64,000 bases of DNA from an uncultured Luteitalea sp. (GCA_934541105.1 CAKTDA010000001.1:973410-1037409); one strand, 5' to 3'. Positions 1 through 9,667 are shown, counted from the stretch's first letter. The notes: generated by a model from the letters alone, not told the origin. Made by a program: numbers and translations.

Positions 1-616
1 CACGCGCGGCCGCCTCGTTGCTGCCGATGGCGAACACGCGGCGGCCGAACACGGTCCGCTGCAGCACGAACGTCGCCACGACGGCAAGCACGAGACTGAC
101 CCACACACCGGGCGCCACGAGCAGCCACGTCGGCGTCGGGAACGTCACCGCCAGTTCGTTGACCCACGTCGGCGGCGCGTTGACCGTCTGCTGGTCGGCC
201 AGCCACTTGGCGAGCCCGCGCGCGATGCCGAGCATCCCCAGCGTCGCGATGAACGGCAACACCTTGAGGCGCGTGATCGCCAGCCCGTTGACGACGCCCA
301 CGAGGCCGCCCGTCGCGACGCCGGCAAGCACGGCGGCCATCGGCGGGTACCCCTCGCGCAGGCCCACGGCCGTCACCACACCCGCAAGCGCCAGCGTGGA
401 TCCCACGGCCAGATCGATCCCGCCACTGATGATGATGAACGTCATCCCGATCGCGCCGATCGCGACGATGACCGTCTGCGCCAGCACGATGCGGAGGTTG
501 CGCGGCGACAGGTACTGCGCCGGATCGTCGCTCATCACCGCGAACACGGCGATGACGAGCACGAGCCCGAGCACCGGCGCCAGCGCGGCCAGGCGGGCAC
601 GAAACAGGGGTGTCAT
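1..616 (-). CDS. Ribose-type ABC sugar transporter permease (RbsC family), 3' end outside window
   Basis: Inner-membrane permease of a ribose/xylose-type importer; the first 205 codons are visible and the reading frame runs off the left edge. The ATG at 616 begins MTPLFRARLA, followed by hydrophobic segments. The family hallmark GGIDLAVGS is at residues 65-73, and GRRVFAIGSNEAAA sits at 191-204, where RbsC-type proteins carry the cytoplasmic coupling loop. It follows the double ATPase gene by 35 bases, with a hairpin between them. It is the last visible gene of the operon that starts near 5943. The substrate cannot be told from the permease; the linked dehydratase and dehydrogenase suggest a sugar or sugar acid. 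Confidence 0.93.
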   Translation of the reverse strand, partial: MTPLFRARLAALAPVLGLVLVIAVFAVMSDDPAQYLSPRNLRIVLAQTVIVAIGAIGMTFIIISGGIDLAVGSTLALAGVVTAVGLREGYPPMAAVLAGVATGGLVGVVNGLAITRLKVLPFIATLGMLGIARGLAKWLADQQTVNAPPTWVNELAVTFPTPTWLLVAPGVWVSLVLAVVATFVLQRTVFGRRVFAIGSNEAAAR

Positions 617-620
617 TGTC

Positions 621-645
621 AATTTCAAACGTCCGATTTGAAATT
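621..645. repeat. A+T-rich hairpin between ATPase and permease genes
   Basis: Perfect inverted repeat: arm AATTTCAAA (621-629), 7-base loop, arm TTTGAAATT (637-645). It fills most of the 35-base gap between two genes of the importer operon, so on the mRNA it lies just ahead of the permease start. There is no T-run, so it is not a clear terminator. It could tune the ATPase-to-permease ratio. It can also be read in 7-base steps, like other gaps in this window. Confidence 0.6.
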
Positions 646-651
646 ACGACC

Positions 652-2148
652 TTACTCGATGCCGCTGCCCACGGCCGCGGCCATCACCGTCTCGGGCGTC
701 CACTCGCGCAGGGGACGCACCGGCGTCAGGCGCCCGCGGCTCATCACGGCAAGCGAGTCGCACAACCCGAACAGCTCCGGCAGGTACGAACTGACGAGCA
801 CGATGCCGCAGCCTGCGTCGGCCGCCGCGGCAATCGCCTCGTAGAGCTGCACCTTGCTGCCGACGTCCACGCCTCGCGTCGGCTCGTCGAGCAGCCACAC
901 GCGCGCGTCCTGGTGCAGGAGCCGTCCGAGCGCCACCTTCTGCTGGTTGCCGCCCGACAGCGTGCCCACGGGCTGGGCAGGCGTGCGCGCCTTGACCCGC
1001 AACCGCTCGAGGAGGCGTCCCGACGCCTCCAGTTGCTGCCGCCTGTCGATGACGCCATGCCGGCTCACGCTGCCGTAGCGCGTACACGTCATGTTGTCGG
1101 CGAGCGACTGCGGCAGCATCAACCCCTCGCCCTTGCGGTCTTCGCTGAGGTAGCCGAGCCCGGCCGACAGGCGCTGCCAGGGCGCCCGCGCCGCGAGGGG
1201 GATGTCGCGGCCATCGACGCGCAGGCGGCCCGAGACCTCGCGATCGTCGAGACCCATCACGCCGCGCAGGAGTTCGGTGCGTCCCGCGCCGACGAGGCCC
1301 GCAAGGCCGACCACCTCTCCCGCGCGCACATGCAGCGACGCCTCGCGCACACGGCCCGCGACCGAGACGTCCTCGAGTTCGAGCCGGACGTCGGTGCCCG
1401 GCGGCGCCTGGCGCACCGGAAAGAGGTCGGCGACGTCGCGGCCCACCATGTGCCCGATGATCTGCGCGTCCGTGACGTCGCCGATGGGGCCGCTCCACAC
1501 CGTACGACCGTCACGCAGCACCGTGACGTCGTCGGCAATCGCGCGCACTTCCTCGAGGAAGTGGCTGATGTAGACGACGGCCACGCCCTGCGATCGCAGG
1601 CGCCCGACCAGGTCGAACAGGCGGTGGACGTCGTCGCGCGGCAGGCTGCTCGTCGGTTCGTCCATCAGCACCACGCGCGCCTCGGCCGACATCGCGCGGC
1701 AGATCTCGACGATCTGGCGCGCGGCAATGGGCAGGTCCACCACGCGGCGGTCGGGATCGAGTTCGGGATGATGGAACGGCTCGAGCACGCGCGCCGTCTC
1801 GGCGCGGGCGGCCGCGCGATCGTAGGTGCCAAGGCGGCGGGGCTCGCGTCCGAGCAGCACGTTCTCGGCCACGGTCAGGTGATCGCAGAGCGAGAGTTCC
1901 TGGTGGATGAGGGCGATGCCGGCCGTGCGGGCGTCGAGCGGCCCCTCCGGGACGTAGGGCGATCCGTCGATCGTCATGTGCCCGGCGTCGGCCCGCAGGC
2001 TGCCGGCAATCACGTGCATCAGGGTGCTCTTGCCCGCGCCGTTCTCGCCGACGAGCGCGTGCACGCGTCCCGGACGCAACGCGAGCGTGACGCCGTCGAG
2101 CGCACGCGTGGCGCCGAACGCCTTCCTGATCTCCGTCAGCGCCAGCAT
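652..2148 (-). CDS. Ribose-type ABC transporter double ATP-binding protein (RbsA family)
   Basis: 498 residues with two ABC modules in one chain, as in RbsA, XylG and MglA; it energises uptake through the permease. Module 1 has Walker A GENGAGKST (residues 34-42) and Walker B before DEPTSS, with the signature weakened to a PIAARQ-type sequence, as is usual in this family. Module 2 has a degenerate Walker A (GLVGAGRTEL) but a canonical signature LSGGNQQK and DEPTRGVD. This asymmetry is normal for the family, so the protein looks intact. It lies 19 bases downstream of the binding-protein gene in the same operon. The sugar specificity is not visible. Confidence 0.95.
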   Translation of the reverse strand: MLALTEIRKAFGATRALDGVTLALRPGRVHALVGENGAGKSTLMHVIAGSLRADAGHMTIDGSPYVPEGPLDARTAGIALIHQELSLCDHLTVAENVLLGREPRRLGTYDRAAARAETARVLEPFHHPELDPDRRVVDLPIAARQIVEICRAMSAEARVVLMDEPTSSLPRDDVHRLFDLVGRLRSQGVAVVYISHFLEEVRAIADDVTVLRDGRTVWSGPIGDVTDAQIIGHMVGRDVADLFPVRQAPPGTDVRLELEDVSVAGRVREASLHVRAGEVVGLAGLVGAGRTELLRGVMGLDDREVSGRLRVDGRDIPLAARAPWQRLSAGLGYLSEDRKGEGLMLPQSLADNMTCTRYGSVSRHGVIDRRQQLEASGRLLERLRVKARTPAQPVGTLSGGNQQKVALGRLLHQDARVWLLDEPTRGVDVGSKVQLYEAIAAAADAGCGIVLVSSYLPELFGLCDSLAVMSRGRLTPVRPLREWTPETVMAAAVGSGIE

Positions 2149-2167
2149 CGGTCTCCGGGGCGAGGCG

Positions 2168-3184
2168 TCAGGGCAGGTACTCGGTCAGGGGCGGATTCAG
2201 GAGCGCCTTCGACGACTCGTCGTCGAGGTTCTCGGGTGTCACGATCGTCACGCCCGTGTCCACGCGCGGCTGCACCGTCTCGCCCCGCAGGTGCGCCACC
2301 ATCGTCTTCACGCCCTGGTAGCCCATCTCGAACGGGTTCTGCAGCACCACGCCATCGAGTTGCCCGTTGCGCATCGCGGTGACGAAGCTCTCGCTCGAGT
2401 CGAACCCGACGAACTTCACCTGGCCGGCCTTGCCGACGTCCTGCAGCGCGAGCAGCATGCCCGCGGTCGACGATTCGTTCGGTGTGAACACGCCCTGGAC
2501 CTCGTTGGCAAACCGGTTCAGCAGGTTCTCGGAGGCCCGCTTCGCCGTGTCGCGCGTGGGGCCGGCGTACTGGTCGGAGGAGACGATCTCGATGCCGGGA
2601 TACTGCGCGGCCATGCGCTCGAGGAAGCCCTTCTCGCGGCCTTCCGTGCTGGCCGAGCCCTCCTGATACCGCAGCAGGAGCACGCGGCCCTTGCCCTCGA
2701 GCAGTGCGCCGAGCCTGTCGGCGGCAAGCGCGCCGCCCTTCTCGTTGTCGGTTGCGACGAAGCTGACGGCGTCGTCGGAGGCAAGCCCCGAGTCGATCAC
2801 CACCGTGGGGATGCCGGCACGCGCGGCTTCCTGCACCGGCCGGACGAGGGCGCTCGCGTCGAGCGGCGCGAGGACTATGCCGTTGACGCCCTGGCTGAGG
2901 AACCCCTCGACGACCTGGATCTGCTGTTCGCGGTCGTCCTCGCGGATGGGCCCCTTCCACGTGAGCCGCACACGGACGCCCTGCGACTCATACTCGCGCT
3001 GCGCCTTGATGGCACCGGCGTGGATGCTCTTCCAGAACTCGTGCGTGGTGCCTTTCGGAATCACGGCGAGGTGAAGTTCGTCGACCGCGCCGCCCCCACC
3101 GGTCCCGCCGCCGCAGGCCGTCGCCATTGCGGCAAGGGCCAGCGCCATCCATCCACCCTGCATGCGCACGATTCGTTCTCCCAT
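2168..3184 (-). CDS. Periplasmic sugar-binding lipoprotein of ribose-type importer (RbsB/peripla_BP_4 family)
   Basis: 338 residues. The N-terminus has arginines at 4 and 7, a hydrophobic stretch and a lipobox ending at Cys24 (MATAC), so the mature protein should be a lipid-anchored solute receptor. The core follows the peripla_BP_4 fold: HLAVIPKGTTHEFWKSI at the first strand, VIDSGL and VGFDSSESFV further on. It sits between the zinc dehydrogenase gene (39 bases upstream) and the ATPase gene (19 bases downstream). An alternative start at Met8 (3163) would drop the positive n-region and is less likely. The ligand is unknown; the neighbouring catabolic enzymes suggest a sugar acid or polyol. 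Confidence 0.93.
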   Translation of the reverse strand: MGERIVRMQGGWMALALAAMATACGGGTGGGGAVDELHLAVIPKGTTHEFWKSIHAGAIKAQREYESQGVRVRLTWKGPIREDDREQQIQVVEGFLSQGVNGIVLAPLDASALVRPVQEAARAGIPTVVIDSGLASDDAVSFVATDNEKGGALAADRLGALLEGKGRVLLLRYQEGSASTEGREKGFLERMAAQYPGIEIVSSDQYAGPTRDTAKRASENLLNRFANEVQGVFTPNESSTAGMLLALQDVGKAGQVKFVGFDSSESFVTAMRNGQLDGVVLQNPFEMGYQGVKTMVAHLRGETVQPRVDTGVTIVTPENLDDESSKALLNPPLTEYLP

Positions 3185-3223
3185 TTCCAGGTCGCCGGGG
3201 CGCTGCCCGGACCAACGCCCGCC

Positions 3224-4381
3224 CTATCCCGGCGCGTACACGCCCTTCACGTAGTCGGCGGCGCGGCGGTCGGAACCGTCGAACGCCGCCGGAATCTCGT
3301 CGAGTGTGCGGTACCGGTGCGTGACGATGCGGCTGACGTCCACCCGACCCGATTCGAGCAGCTCGAGCGCCTGACGATACACCGACGGCCGCCCGTCGGC
3401 GTCGAAACCGCCGGATGCGCCGACCGGGGAGACGAGCATCGGCTCCTTGAACTGCAGCGTGTTGAGCACGCCGATGTCCACGCCCGACTGGCCGTGCGCA
3501 TAGAGCAGCACGGTGGCCTGCTTGCGGATCAGGCCGGGCATCTGGCGGAAGACCTTGCCGCTGCCCGAGGCGTCGATCAGGTATTCCACACGTCGGCCGC
3601 CCGTGAGTGTCAGCGTCGCGTCGACGACGTCATCGGCGGCGGGATCGATGACCGCGTCGGCGCCGTACTGGCACGCGAGGGCGCGGCGGGCCGGGTTGGG
3701 CTCGCTCACCAGGATGCGGCCGTCGAAGCCGGCGACCTGCCGGAGGTGCTGGAGGAACAACAGGCCGGCGGGGCCGGCGCCCGTGATGAGCGTCGTGCGG
3801 ACGCGCGACGCGTCATCGGTGGTGCCCAGGCGATACCGCGATGCGCAGCCCGCCTCCTGCACGGCCTCGTGCGCGTGGATGATGCACGCGAGCGGTTCGG
3901 TGAGCGCGGCCTGCTCGGCCGGGAGTGCGTGCCCCCGCTTGACGGCATTGACGGCCGGAATCACGAGCGCCTCGGCAAGGCCGCCCTGCAGGCCGGTGAT
4001 GCCGTGTTCGCCGTACGTCTCGCACTGGTGCGAGTCGCCGGAGCCGCAGTACTCGCACAGCGGATGCGTGCCCGCGCTGAGGCAGTTGCGGCCCTGGTCG
4101 AGCACGACGGCGTCGCCCACCGCCAGATCGCGCACCTCCCTACCCCGCGCCTCGACGATGCCGGCAATCTCGTGCCCGAGCACCTGCGCGGCATCGGTGA
4201 GCGGCACCTGCCGGCCGAGGCGGTCGGTGTGGTAGTTGGCGTGCCCCTCGAAGATGTGGAAATCGGTGCCGCACAGCCCGACGCCGGTCACGCGCACGAG
4301 GACGTCGCGCGGGCCGACGACGGGATCGGCGATGTCGCGAATCGACATGGCCGCGGGTGCCGACAGCACCGCCGCCTTCAC
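3224..4381 (-). CDS. Zinc-dependent medium-chain dehydrogenase, sugar-acid/polyol type
   Basis: 385 residues, GTG start at 4381 overlapping the dehydratase stop as GTGA, so the two are translationally coupled. The medium-chain alcohol dehydrogenase layout is clear: catalytic zinc site GLCGTDFHIFEG with GHE later (LGHEIAGIV), then a structural-zinc-like lobe with C-x2-C spacing (CEYCGSGDSHQC). The NAD(P) motif is unusual, GAGPAGLL, inside TLITGAGPAGLLFLQHL. It probably oxidises a secondary hydroxyl of a sugar acid or polyol on the route that includes the neighbouring dehydratase. The exact substrate is inference only. A glucose- or sorbitol-dehydrogenase-like role is the alternative. Confidence 0.9.
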   Translation of the reverse strand: MKAAVLSAPAAMSIRDIADPVVGPRDVLVRVTGVGLCGTDFHIFEGHANYHTDRLGRQVPLTDAAQVLGHEIAGIVEARGREVRDLAVGDAVVLDQGRNCLSAGTHPLCEYCGSGDSHQCETYGEHGITGLQGGLAEALVIPAVNAVKRGHALPAEQAALTEPLACIIHAHEAVQEAGCASRYRLGTTDDASRVRTTLITGAGPAGLLFLQHLRQVAGFDGRILVSEPNPARRALACQYGADAVIDPAADDVVDATLTLTGGRRVEYLIDASGSGKVFRQMPGLIRKQATVLLYAHGQSGVDIGVLNTLQFKEPMLVSPVGASGGFDADGRPSVYRQALELLESGRVDVSRIVTHRYRTLDEIPAAFDGSDRRAADYVKGVYAPG

Positions 4382-5943
4382 AGGCTCACACTCTGCTCGG
4401 CCCAGACCTGGAACTCGCGGTGCTTGTTCTCCTCGGACTTGCCGGGCTCGCCGCTCGCGACGCGTCGCACGTGGTCGAACACCTCGAGGCCGACCTCGTC
4501 GATCGATCGCGTGCCGTCGATGATGTCGCCGGCCGACAGGTCGAGGTCCGACGCCATGCGCTCGAAGATCGCGTTGTTGGAGGCCAGCTTCAGCACCGGG
4601 GCAATCGCGTTGCCGATTGTCGTGCCGCGACCGGTCGTGAACACGACGAGCTGCGCGCCGGACGCGATGAGCCCCGGCGTCGATTCCTGGTCGTAGCCCG
4701 GTCCCTGCATCAGGTACAGGCCCCGCCCGGACGGCCGCTCCGCGTACCCGACCACGCCCTCGACGCGCGTCGTCCCCGCCTTGGCGATGGCGCCGAGCGA
4801 CTTGATGGTGATGTTGAGCAGGCCGCCAGCGACGTTGCCCGGGCTCGGGTTCTCGTTGAGCACGGTGCCGAACTTGGAGGCGTAGTCCTTGTACCAGTCC
4901 ACCATCTCGTACACGGCGTGACCGGTGTCGGCATCGCGCGCACGCCAGGCGAGGATGTGCTCGGCGCCACAGAACTCGGGGACTTCGGTGATCAGCACCG
5001 TGCCGCCCTGCCGCACGAGTTCGTCGGCGGCCCGCCCGAGCGCGGGGTTGGCCGACAGCCCGGAGAAGCCGTCGGACCCGCCGCACTTCACGCCGAGCGA
5101 CAGTTCGCTGATCGGCGCGGGCGTGCGGGTGATCTGGTTGGCCACGGGCAGCATCGCCTCGACGGCCTCGAGACCGCGACGGACCGAGCCCTGCGTGCCG
5201 CCGGCCTCCTGGATGCCGATGCGCGCCACGGGCTTGTTGAGCGGGCGCTTCAGGTCGGAGAGGTACTGCTCCATCACCGTCAGGTTCGTCTTCTCGCAGC
5301 CGAGGCCGATGAAGACGACGCCGCCGACGTTCGGGTGCTCGGCGTAGGCGGCAAGCGTCCGCAGCATCACCTCGATGTTCGAGCCGTCCGAGCAGCCGCA
5401 GCCCTTGTTGTGCGGGATGGCGACGACGCCGTCCACGTTGGGGTACTTCGCCTTGTCGTAGAGCGTGAACTCGGCGACGGTGGCAATCTGCACGGCCTCG
5501 TGCGCCGCGCACATGCTCGTCGGCACGATCAGGATCCAGTTGCGGATGCCGACCCGGCCATCGGGCCGGCGGTAGCCCATGAACGTGGCCCGCTCGGCCT
5601 CGGGCACGTACTCGGGCGGCGGCGTGTGGAGGCCGGCATCGAGTTCGCGCACGACCGGCACGTCGTTGGACATGTTCGCGTGCGAGATCAGGGCGCCGGC
5701 TGAAATCCCCTTCGACGTGCCGATGGGCTGGCCGTACTGGCGCACGAACTCGCCGGCGGGAATCGGCAGGAGCGCGAATCGATGGCCCGGCCCGACGTCG
5801 TCGAGGACGTCGATCGTGGCCTCGGTGCCCGTCACGCGAGCGCCGCGCGGCACGGGCACCCGCGCAACCGCGACGTTGTCCCTGGGATCGACCTGAATCG
5901 CGTACGCCGAGAGCGGCGCAGCCTCTGAAGTTGCGGTGGCCAT
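4378..5943 (-). CDS. UxaA-family altronate/galactarate-type dehydratase (SAF domain plus catalytic domain)
   Basis: 521 residues from the ATG at 5943 (MATATSEAAP); an in-frame ATG at 5973 would add ten residues and neither start has a strong ribosome site. The first ~100 residues form the SAF-type domain (RVPVPRG, GHRFALLPIPAGEFV) and the rest is the UxaA catalytic domain with its conserved metal-site cysteines: HNKGCGCSDGSN, GLGCEKTNL and KCGGSDGFSG. Family members remove water from D-altronate, galactarate and related aldonates to give 2-keto-3-deoxy acids. It is the first gene of the minus-strand operon with a dehydrogenase and a ribose-type importer, consistent with uptake and breakdown of a hexonate or hexuronate. 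The substrate is not decidable from sequence. Confidence 0.92.
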   Translation of the reverse strand: MATATSEAAPLSAYAIQVDPRDNVAVARVPVPRGARVTGTEATIDVLDDVGPGHRFALLPIPAGEFVRQYGQPIGTSKGISAGALISHANMSNDVPVVRELDAGLHTPPPEYVPEAERATFMGYRRPDGRVGIRNWILIVPTSMCAAHEAVQIATVAEFTLYDKAKYPNVDGVVAIPHNKGCGCSDGSNIEVMLRTLAAYAEHPNVGGVVFIGLGCEKTNLTVMEQYLSDLKRPLNKPVARIGIQEAGGTQGSVRRGLEAVEAMLPVANQITRTPAPISELSLGVKCGGSDGFSGLSANPALGRAADELVRQGGTVLITEVPEFCGAEHILAWRARDADTGHAVYEMVDWYKDYASKFGTVLNENPSPGNVAGGLLNITIKSLGAIAKAGTTRVEGVVGYAERPSGRGLYLMQGPGYDQESTPGLIASGAQLVVFTTGRGTTIGNAIAPVLKLASNNAIFERMASDLDLSAGDIIDGTRSIDEVGLEVFDHVRRVASGEPGKSEENKHREFQVWAEQSVSL

Positions 5944-6286
5944 AGCAGTCTGTCGAGCTCCATCGCCGGCCATGCCCGGGGATCGATTCGCATGCCGGCC
6001 GGAGCATCCAGCGTAGCAGGACTGACGGGGTGGGGGTACCGGGCGAACGGGGACCGGCCAACGGGAAGCGTCACCGGTCGGAGCCGCCGGGCTCGTAGGC
6101 GCCGGACTTGTCAGGCGGTCGTCGTCGGCCGACGCTTGAGGAGATTGACACCGCCGACGACAGCCCGTACAGTCGCCCGCGAACCAGACAACTCACGACA
6201 CTCGGCGTCCTCGGGCGCGTGTGCGCCAGGCGACGGTGTGCTGATACCGGCTCGTGCGCACGCACCGGCTGGGGGCAGGAGTGAAC
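5944..6286. other. Divergent intergenic region between UxaA operon and TonB receptor 1
   Basis: 343 bases with no gene. It must carry the promoter of the leftward sugar-acid operon, which I could not place, and of the rightward receptor gene (6145-6173). A 16-base word (6097-6112) recurs exactly at 35902-35917. A clean AGGAG ribosome site lies at the right end, ahead of the ATG at 6287. No regulator gene is adjacent. Confidence 0.6.
6145..6173 (+). promoter_or_regulatory. Putative sigma-70 promoter of TonB receptor 1
   Basis: A perfect -35 TTGACA (6145-6150), a 17-base spacer and TACAGT (6168-6173, four of six matches to TATAAT). Transcription would start near 6180, giving a leader of about 105 bases before the receptor ATG at 6287. 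In DNA this GC-rich a consensus -35 at optimal spacing is unlikely to be chance, but no experiment supports it. Confidence 0.6.
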
Positions 6287-9200
6287 ATGACAAGAGCGAG
6301 TCGGCTCCCGTCGCTGGCGTGTGCCTTCCTGGCCGCGCTGTCGACCTTCGTCCTCGTCCCCATGGCTCGGGCGCAGGCCGCGCGCGGCAGCATCGTCGGC
6401 AACGTCGCCGACGCCTCGGGCGCGGCGGTGCCCGGCGCCACGATCGTGATCACCGAGATACGGACGAACATCGTGCAGGGCAGCACGACCAATGCCTCGG
6501 GCAACTACGCATTCCCGAACGTGCGCGACGGGCTCTACAAGGTCGAGGCGGAGCTGTCGGGCTTCAAGAAAGCGCTGCGCGAGAACGTGCAGGTGGACGT
6601 CAACACGACGATCCGCGTCGACTTCCGGCTCGAGGTCGGCGACCTCAGCGAGACGTTGACGGTCACGAGCGAGGCGCCCGCCCTGCAGACCGACAGGGCC
6701 GACACGGGGCGGATCATCCAGGGCCAGGCCATCCAGGCGATGCCGCTCGGCTTCGGGCGCAACTTCCAGGGCATGTGGGCCACGGTGCCCGGCGCGACGC
6801 GCCCGAGCCGGCCGCACTCGGAGTTCTTCAACTCCCAGGACTCGCTCGAAAGCAAGGTCAACGGGCAGAGCCGCCTCGCCAACAACGTCCAGATGGAAGG
6901 CGTGGACAACACCCACCGCACCGGGTTGCTGACCGTGCTCATTCCCTCGGCCGAAGCGCTCGAGACCGTTGCCGTGAGCACAAGCAACTTCGACGCCGAG
7001 TTCGGGCGCGCCGGGGGGGCGGTGACGAACGTCACGCTCAAGTCGGGCACCAACGACCTGCGCGGCAGTGCGTTCTGGTTCCACGGCAACGACAGCCTCA
7101 ACGCGACGCCGTACTTCGCGTCGAGCAAGCCCGAGACGGACTACAACCAGTTCGGTTTCGTTGTCGGCGGCCCGATCCGCCGCAATCGGCTCTTCTACTT
7201 CGGCGACTACCAGCGGACCAACGACAATCTCGGCAAGAACTGGCGCTTCTTCGTGCCGCCAGCCGAATGGCGCAGCGGCGACTTCAGCAGCGCCTCGGGC
7301 ACGGTCATCCGTGACCCGCTCACGGGCGACAGCGCCGGCAACGGGCGCGACCCCTTCCCCGGCAACGTCATTCCTGCGAGCCGCATCAGCCCGATCGCGC
7401 GTGCGATTCTCGACCGCGTCCCGCTGCCCAACATCGCGGGCCAGCCCATCGGCCAGCCGAACTACGAAGGCACGACCATCCGCGCGCGCAAGACCGACCA
7501 GTTCGACGTCAAGGTGAACTGGCAGGCCAGCGAGCGCGACCAGTTCTCTCCTCGCTTCAGCTACATGCGGCCCGTCGTGATCGATCCGTCACCGTATGCC
7601 GGCGCCATTGGCGGTCCTGCCAACGGCGGGTTCGCGGGCACCGGCACCAACGACACGATCGTCACCGGCCTGAACTGGACCCGGTCGTGGACCAACACGC
7701 TGGTGATGGAAGTGCGTGGCGGGTTCACCTGGTACCACAACGTCGCCGCATCCGAAGGCCAGGGCCTGGACACCGCACAGGAGCTCGGCGTGCCGGGCGT
7801 GAACCTCGACGACTACACGAGCGGCATCATGTCGGTGAACATCCAGAACTACAGCAATCCCGTCGTCGGGTTCTCGAACTCGCTGCCGTGGGACCGCGGC
7901 GAAACGACGTGGACGTTCGCGACGACGCTGACGAAGCTGACGGGCAACCACCAGCTGAAGTTCGGCGCGGACCTGCGGCGCAACCGCGACTTCCTGCTGC
8001 AGACGCAGGACTTCGGCGGCCCGCGCGGCACCTTCGCGTACAACGGATCGGGGACGTCCACGCCGGCCGATCCGGCCGCCGTGCGCAACAACGTCGCCAA
8101 CTCCCTGGCCTCGTTCCTGCTCGACTACGCCAACGACGTGCGCCGTGACGTGCCGTTCGTCGACGAACCGGGCACGCGGCACCGGCAGTACTTCTTCTTC
8201 CTGCACGACAAGTGGCAGGTGCGGCCCTCGGTCACCGTGGACCTCGGCCTGCGGTACGAGTACTACACGCCGTTTGTCGGCATCCAGGAGCGCGGGGGCC
8301 TCTCGAGCTACGACCCGAGCAACAACACGCTGCGCGTGGCGGGCTACGGCGACATCCCGGCGGACCTCGGCGTCCGGACGAGCAAGACCAACTTCAACCC
8401 GCGCACCGGCATCTCCTGGCGCATCTCGGACCGCGACGTCCTGCGCGCCGGCTACGGGGCGAGCACGGCGCCGTACCCCGACAACACGTACGCGTTCAAT
8501 TACCCGACGAAGGGCAACGTGCTCCAGCAGGCTAGCAGCGCCTTCACCCGGGGCGGGTCGCTCGCCACCGGGTTCCCCGTGCAGGGCACGGTGGACATCC
8601 CGAGCAACGGCATCATGCCGGTCGACCAGCCGTTCCTGCGCAGCTCCGGCCTGTTCTCGCTGCCCGAGCAGCTCCACGAGGGGATGCTGCACTCGTGGAA
8701 CGTCGCGTACCAGCGACAGCTCGGCTGGGGATTCACGGGCGAGGTGGCCTACGTCGGCAATCGCGGCGTGGACATGCTGTACCGCTTCCAGCTCAATGCC
8801 GCCACGGTGCTCGGGCTCGACAACGCGGGGCGACCGCTCTTTGCGCCGTTCGGCCGCACGGCCGACGTGCCGACCCGCGTGCCCGGCCGCAGCGACTACC
8901 ACTCGATGCAGGCAAAGCTCGATCGCCGGTTCCGGAACGGCATCCTCGTGACCAACAGCTACACGTTCGGCCGGGCGCGCAACTTCGCCGACGACAACGG
9001 CTTCATCGACACGCCAGCCGATCCCGAACGCAGCTACGGCCTTGCCGGGTTCGACCGCCGGCACACGTGGGTCACGAGCTTCGTGGTGGACCTGCCGTTC
9101 TTCCGGGAGTCCGACCACGCGCTGCTGCGGCAGGCGCTCGGCGGCTGGCAGGCGTCGGGACTGCTCACGCTCATGGGCGGCCAGGCGCTGAGCGTCACCG

Positions 9201-9589
9201 CCGACGGCGCGCTGCTCCGCGCGCCCGGCAACACGCTCTACGCCGACCGGGTCGCCGACCCCACCGTGATGGGCGACAAGGGCCCGAACGCCTTCTACTT
9301 CGACGGCAGTGCGTTCGCGCAGCCAGCGCCCGCGACCTTCGGCAACACCGTGCGCAACGGCAGCGGCCTGCGCGGCCCGGGTTTCACGGCGCTCGACTTC
9401 TCGCTCGTCAAGCGCGTCGCGATCGGCCAGTCGTACCGCTTCCTCGAGTTCCGGGCGGATGCGTTCAACCTCACGAACACCCCGGCCTGGAACAACCCCA
9501 ACACGAGCCTCGCCAGCCCCCAGTTCGGCCGCATCAGCGGCGCCGGCAACCAGCGCATCATCAGGCTCGCCGCCAAGGTCAGCTTCTGA
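6287..9589 (+). CDS. Oar-like TonB-dependent outer-membrane receptor 1 with carboxypeptidase-regulatory domain
   Basis: 1100 residues. The ATG at 6287 is chosen because AGGAG precedes it and it opens a signal peptide (MTRASRLPSLAC..., cleavage after the ARAQA region); the frame is open to 6254. After the signal comes a carboxypeptidase-regulatory/Cna-B-like domain (GSIVGNVADASGAAVPGA), then a plug with NVQMEGVDN and the repeated VTLKSGTN pattern, then a long barrel ending in an aromatic residue (KVSF). Such receptors import oligosaccharides or other large ligands in Acidobacteriota. It is transcribed away from the sugar-acid operon and may supply it. The ligand is unknown; a Myxococcus Oar-like role is the alternative. 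Confidence 0.93.
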   Translation: MTRASRLPSLACAFLAALSTFVLVPMARAQAARGSIVGNVADASGAAVPGATIVITEIRTNIVQGSTTNASGNYAFPNVRDGLYKVEAELSGFKKALRENVQVDVNTTIRVDFRLEVGDLSETLTVTSEAPALQTDRADTGRIIQGQAIQAMPLGFGRNFQGMWATVPGATRPSRPHSEFFNSQDSLESKVNGQSRLANNVQMEGVDNTHRTGLLTVLIPSAEALETVAVSTSNFDAEFGRAGGAVTNVTLKSGTNDLRGSAFWFHGNDSLNATPYFASSKPETDYNQFGFVVGGPIRRNRLFYFGDYQRTNDNLGKNWRFFVPPAEWRSGDFSSASGTVIRDPLTGDSAGNGRDPFPGNVIPASRISPIARAILDRVPLPNIAGQPIGQPNYEGTTIRARKTDQFDVKVNWQASERDQFSPRFSYMRPVVIDPSPYAGAIGGPANGGFAGTGTNDTIVTGLNWTRSWTNTLVMEVRGGFTWYHNVAASEGQGLDTAQELGVPGVNLDDYTSGIMSVNIQNYSNPVVGFSNSLPWDRGETTWTFATTLTKLTGNHQLKFGADLRRNRDFLLQTQDFGGPRGTFAYNGSGTSTPADPAAVRNNVANSLASFLLDYANDVRRDVPFVDEPGTRHRQYFFFLHDKWQVRPSVTVDLGLRYEYYTPFVGIQERGGLSSYDPSNNTLRVAGYGDIPADLGVRTSKTNFNPRTGISWRISDRDVLRAGYGASTAPYPDNTYAFNYPTKGNVLQQASSAFTRGGSLATGFPVQGTVDIPSNGIMPVDQPFLRSSGLFSLPEQLHEGMLHSWNVAYQRQLGWGFTGEVAYVGNRGVDMLYRFQLNAATVLGLDNAGRPLFAPFGRTADVPTRVPGRSDYHSMQAKLDRRFRNGILVTNSYTFGRARNFADDNGFIDTPADPERSYGLAGFDRRHTWVTSFVVDLPFFRESDHALLRQALGGWQASGLLTLMGGQALSVTADGALLRAPGNTLYADRVADPTVMGDKGPNAFYFDGSAFAQPAPATFGNTVRNGSGLRGPGFTALDFSLVKRVAIGQSYRFLEFRADAFNLTNTPAWNNPNTSLASPQFGRISGAGNQRIIRLAAKVSF

Positions 9590-9667
9590 CCCACCGGAAG
9601 CTCGAGGTCTCCGAGCGACAGGGCGCCCCCCGCGCCCCGTCGCCTCCTCACCCTTCCTCCCTCACCC

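Noticed and set aside
610..2382. Plus-strand open frame of 590 codons over the RbsA-like gene
   Set aside because: Antisense to an ABC ATPase with full motifs; biased composition only.
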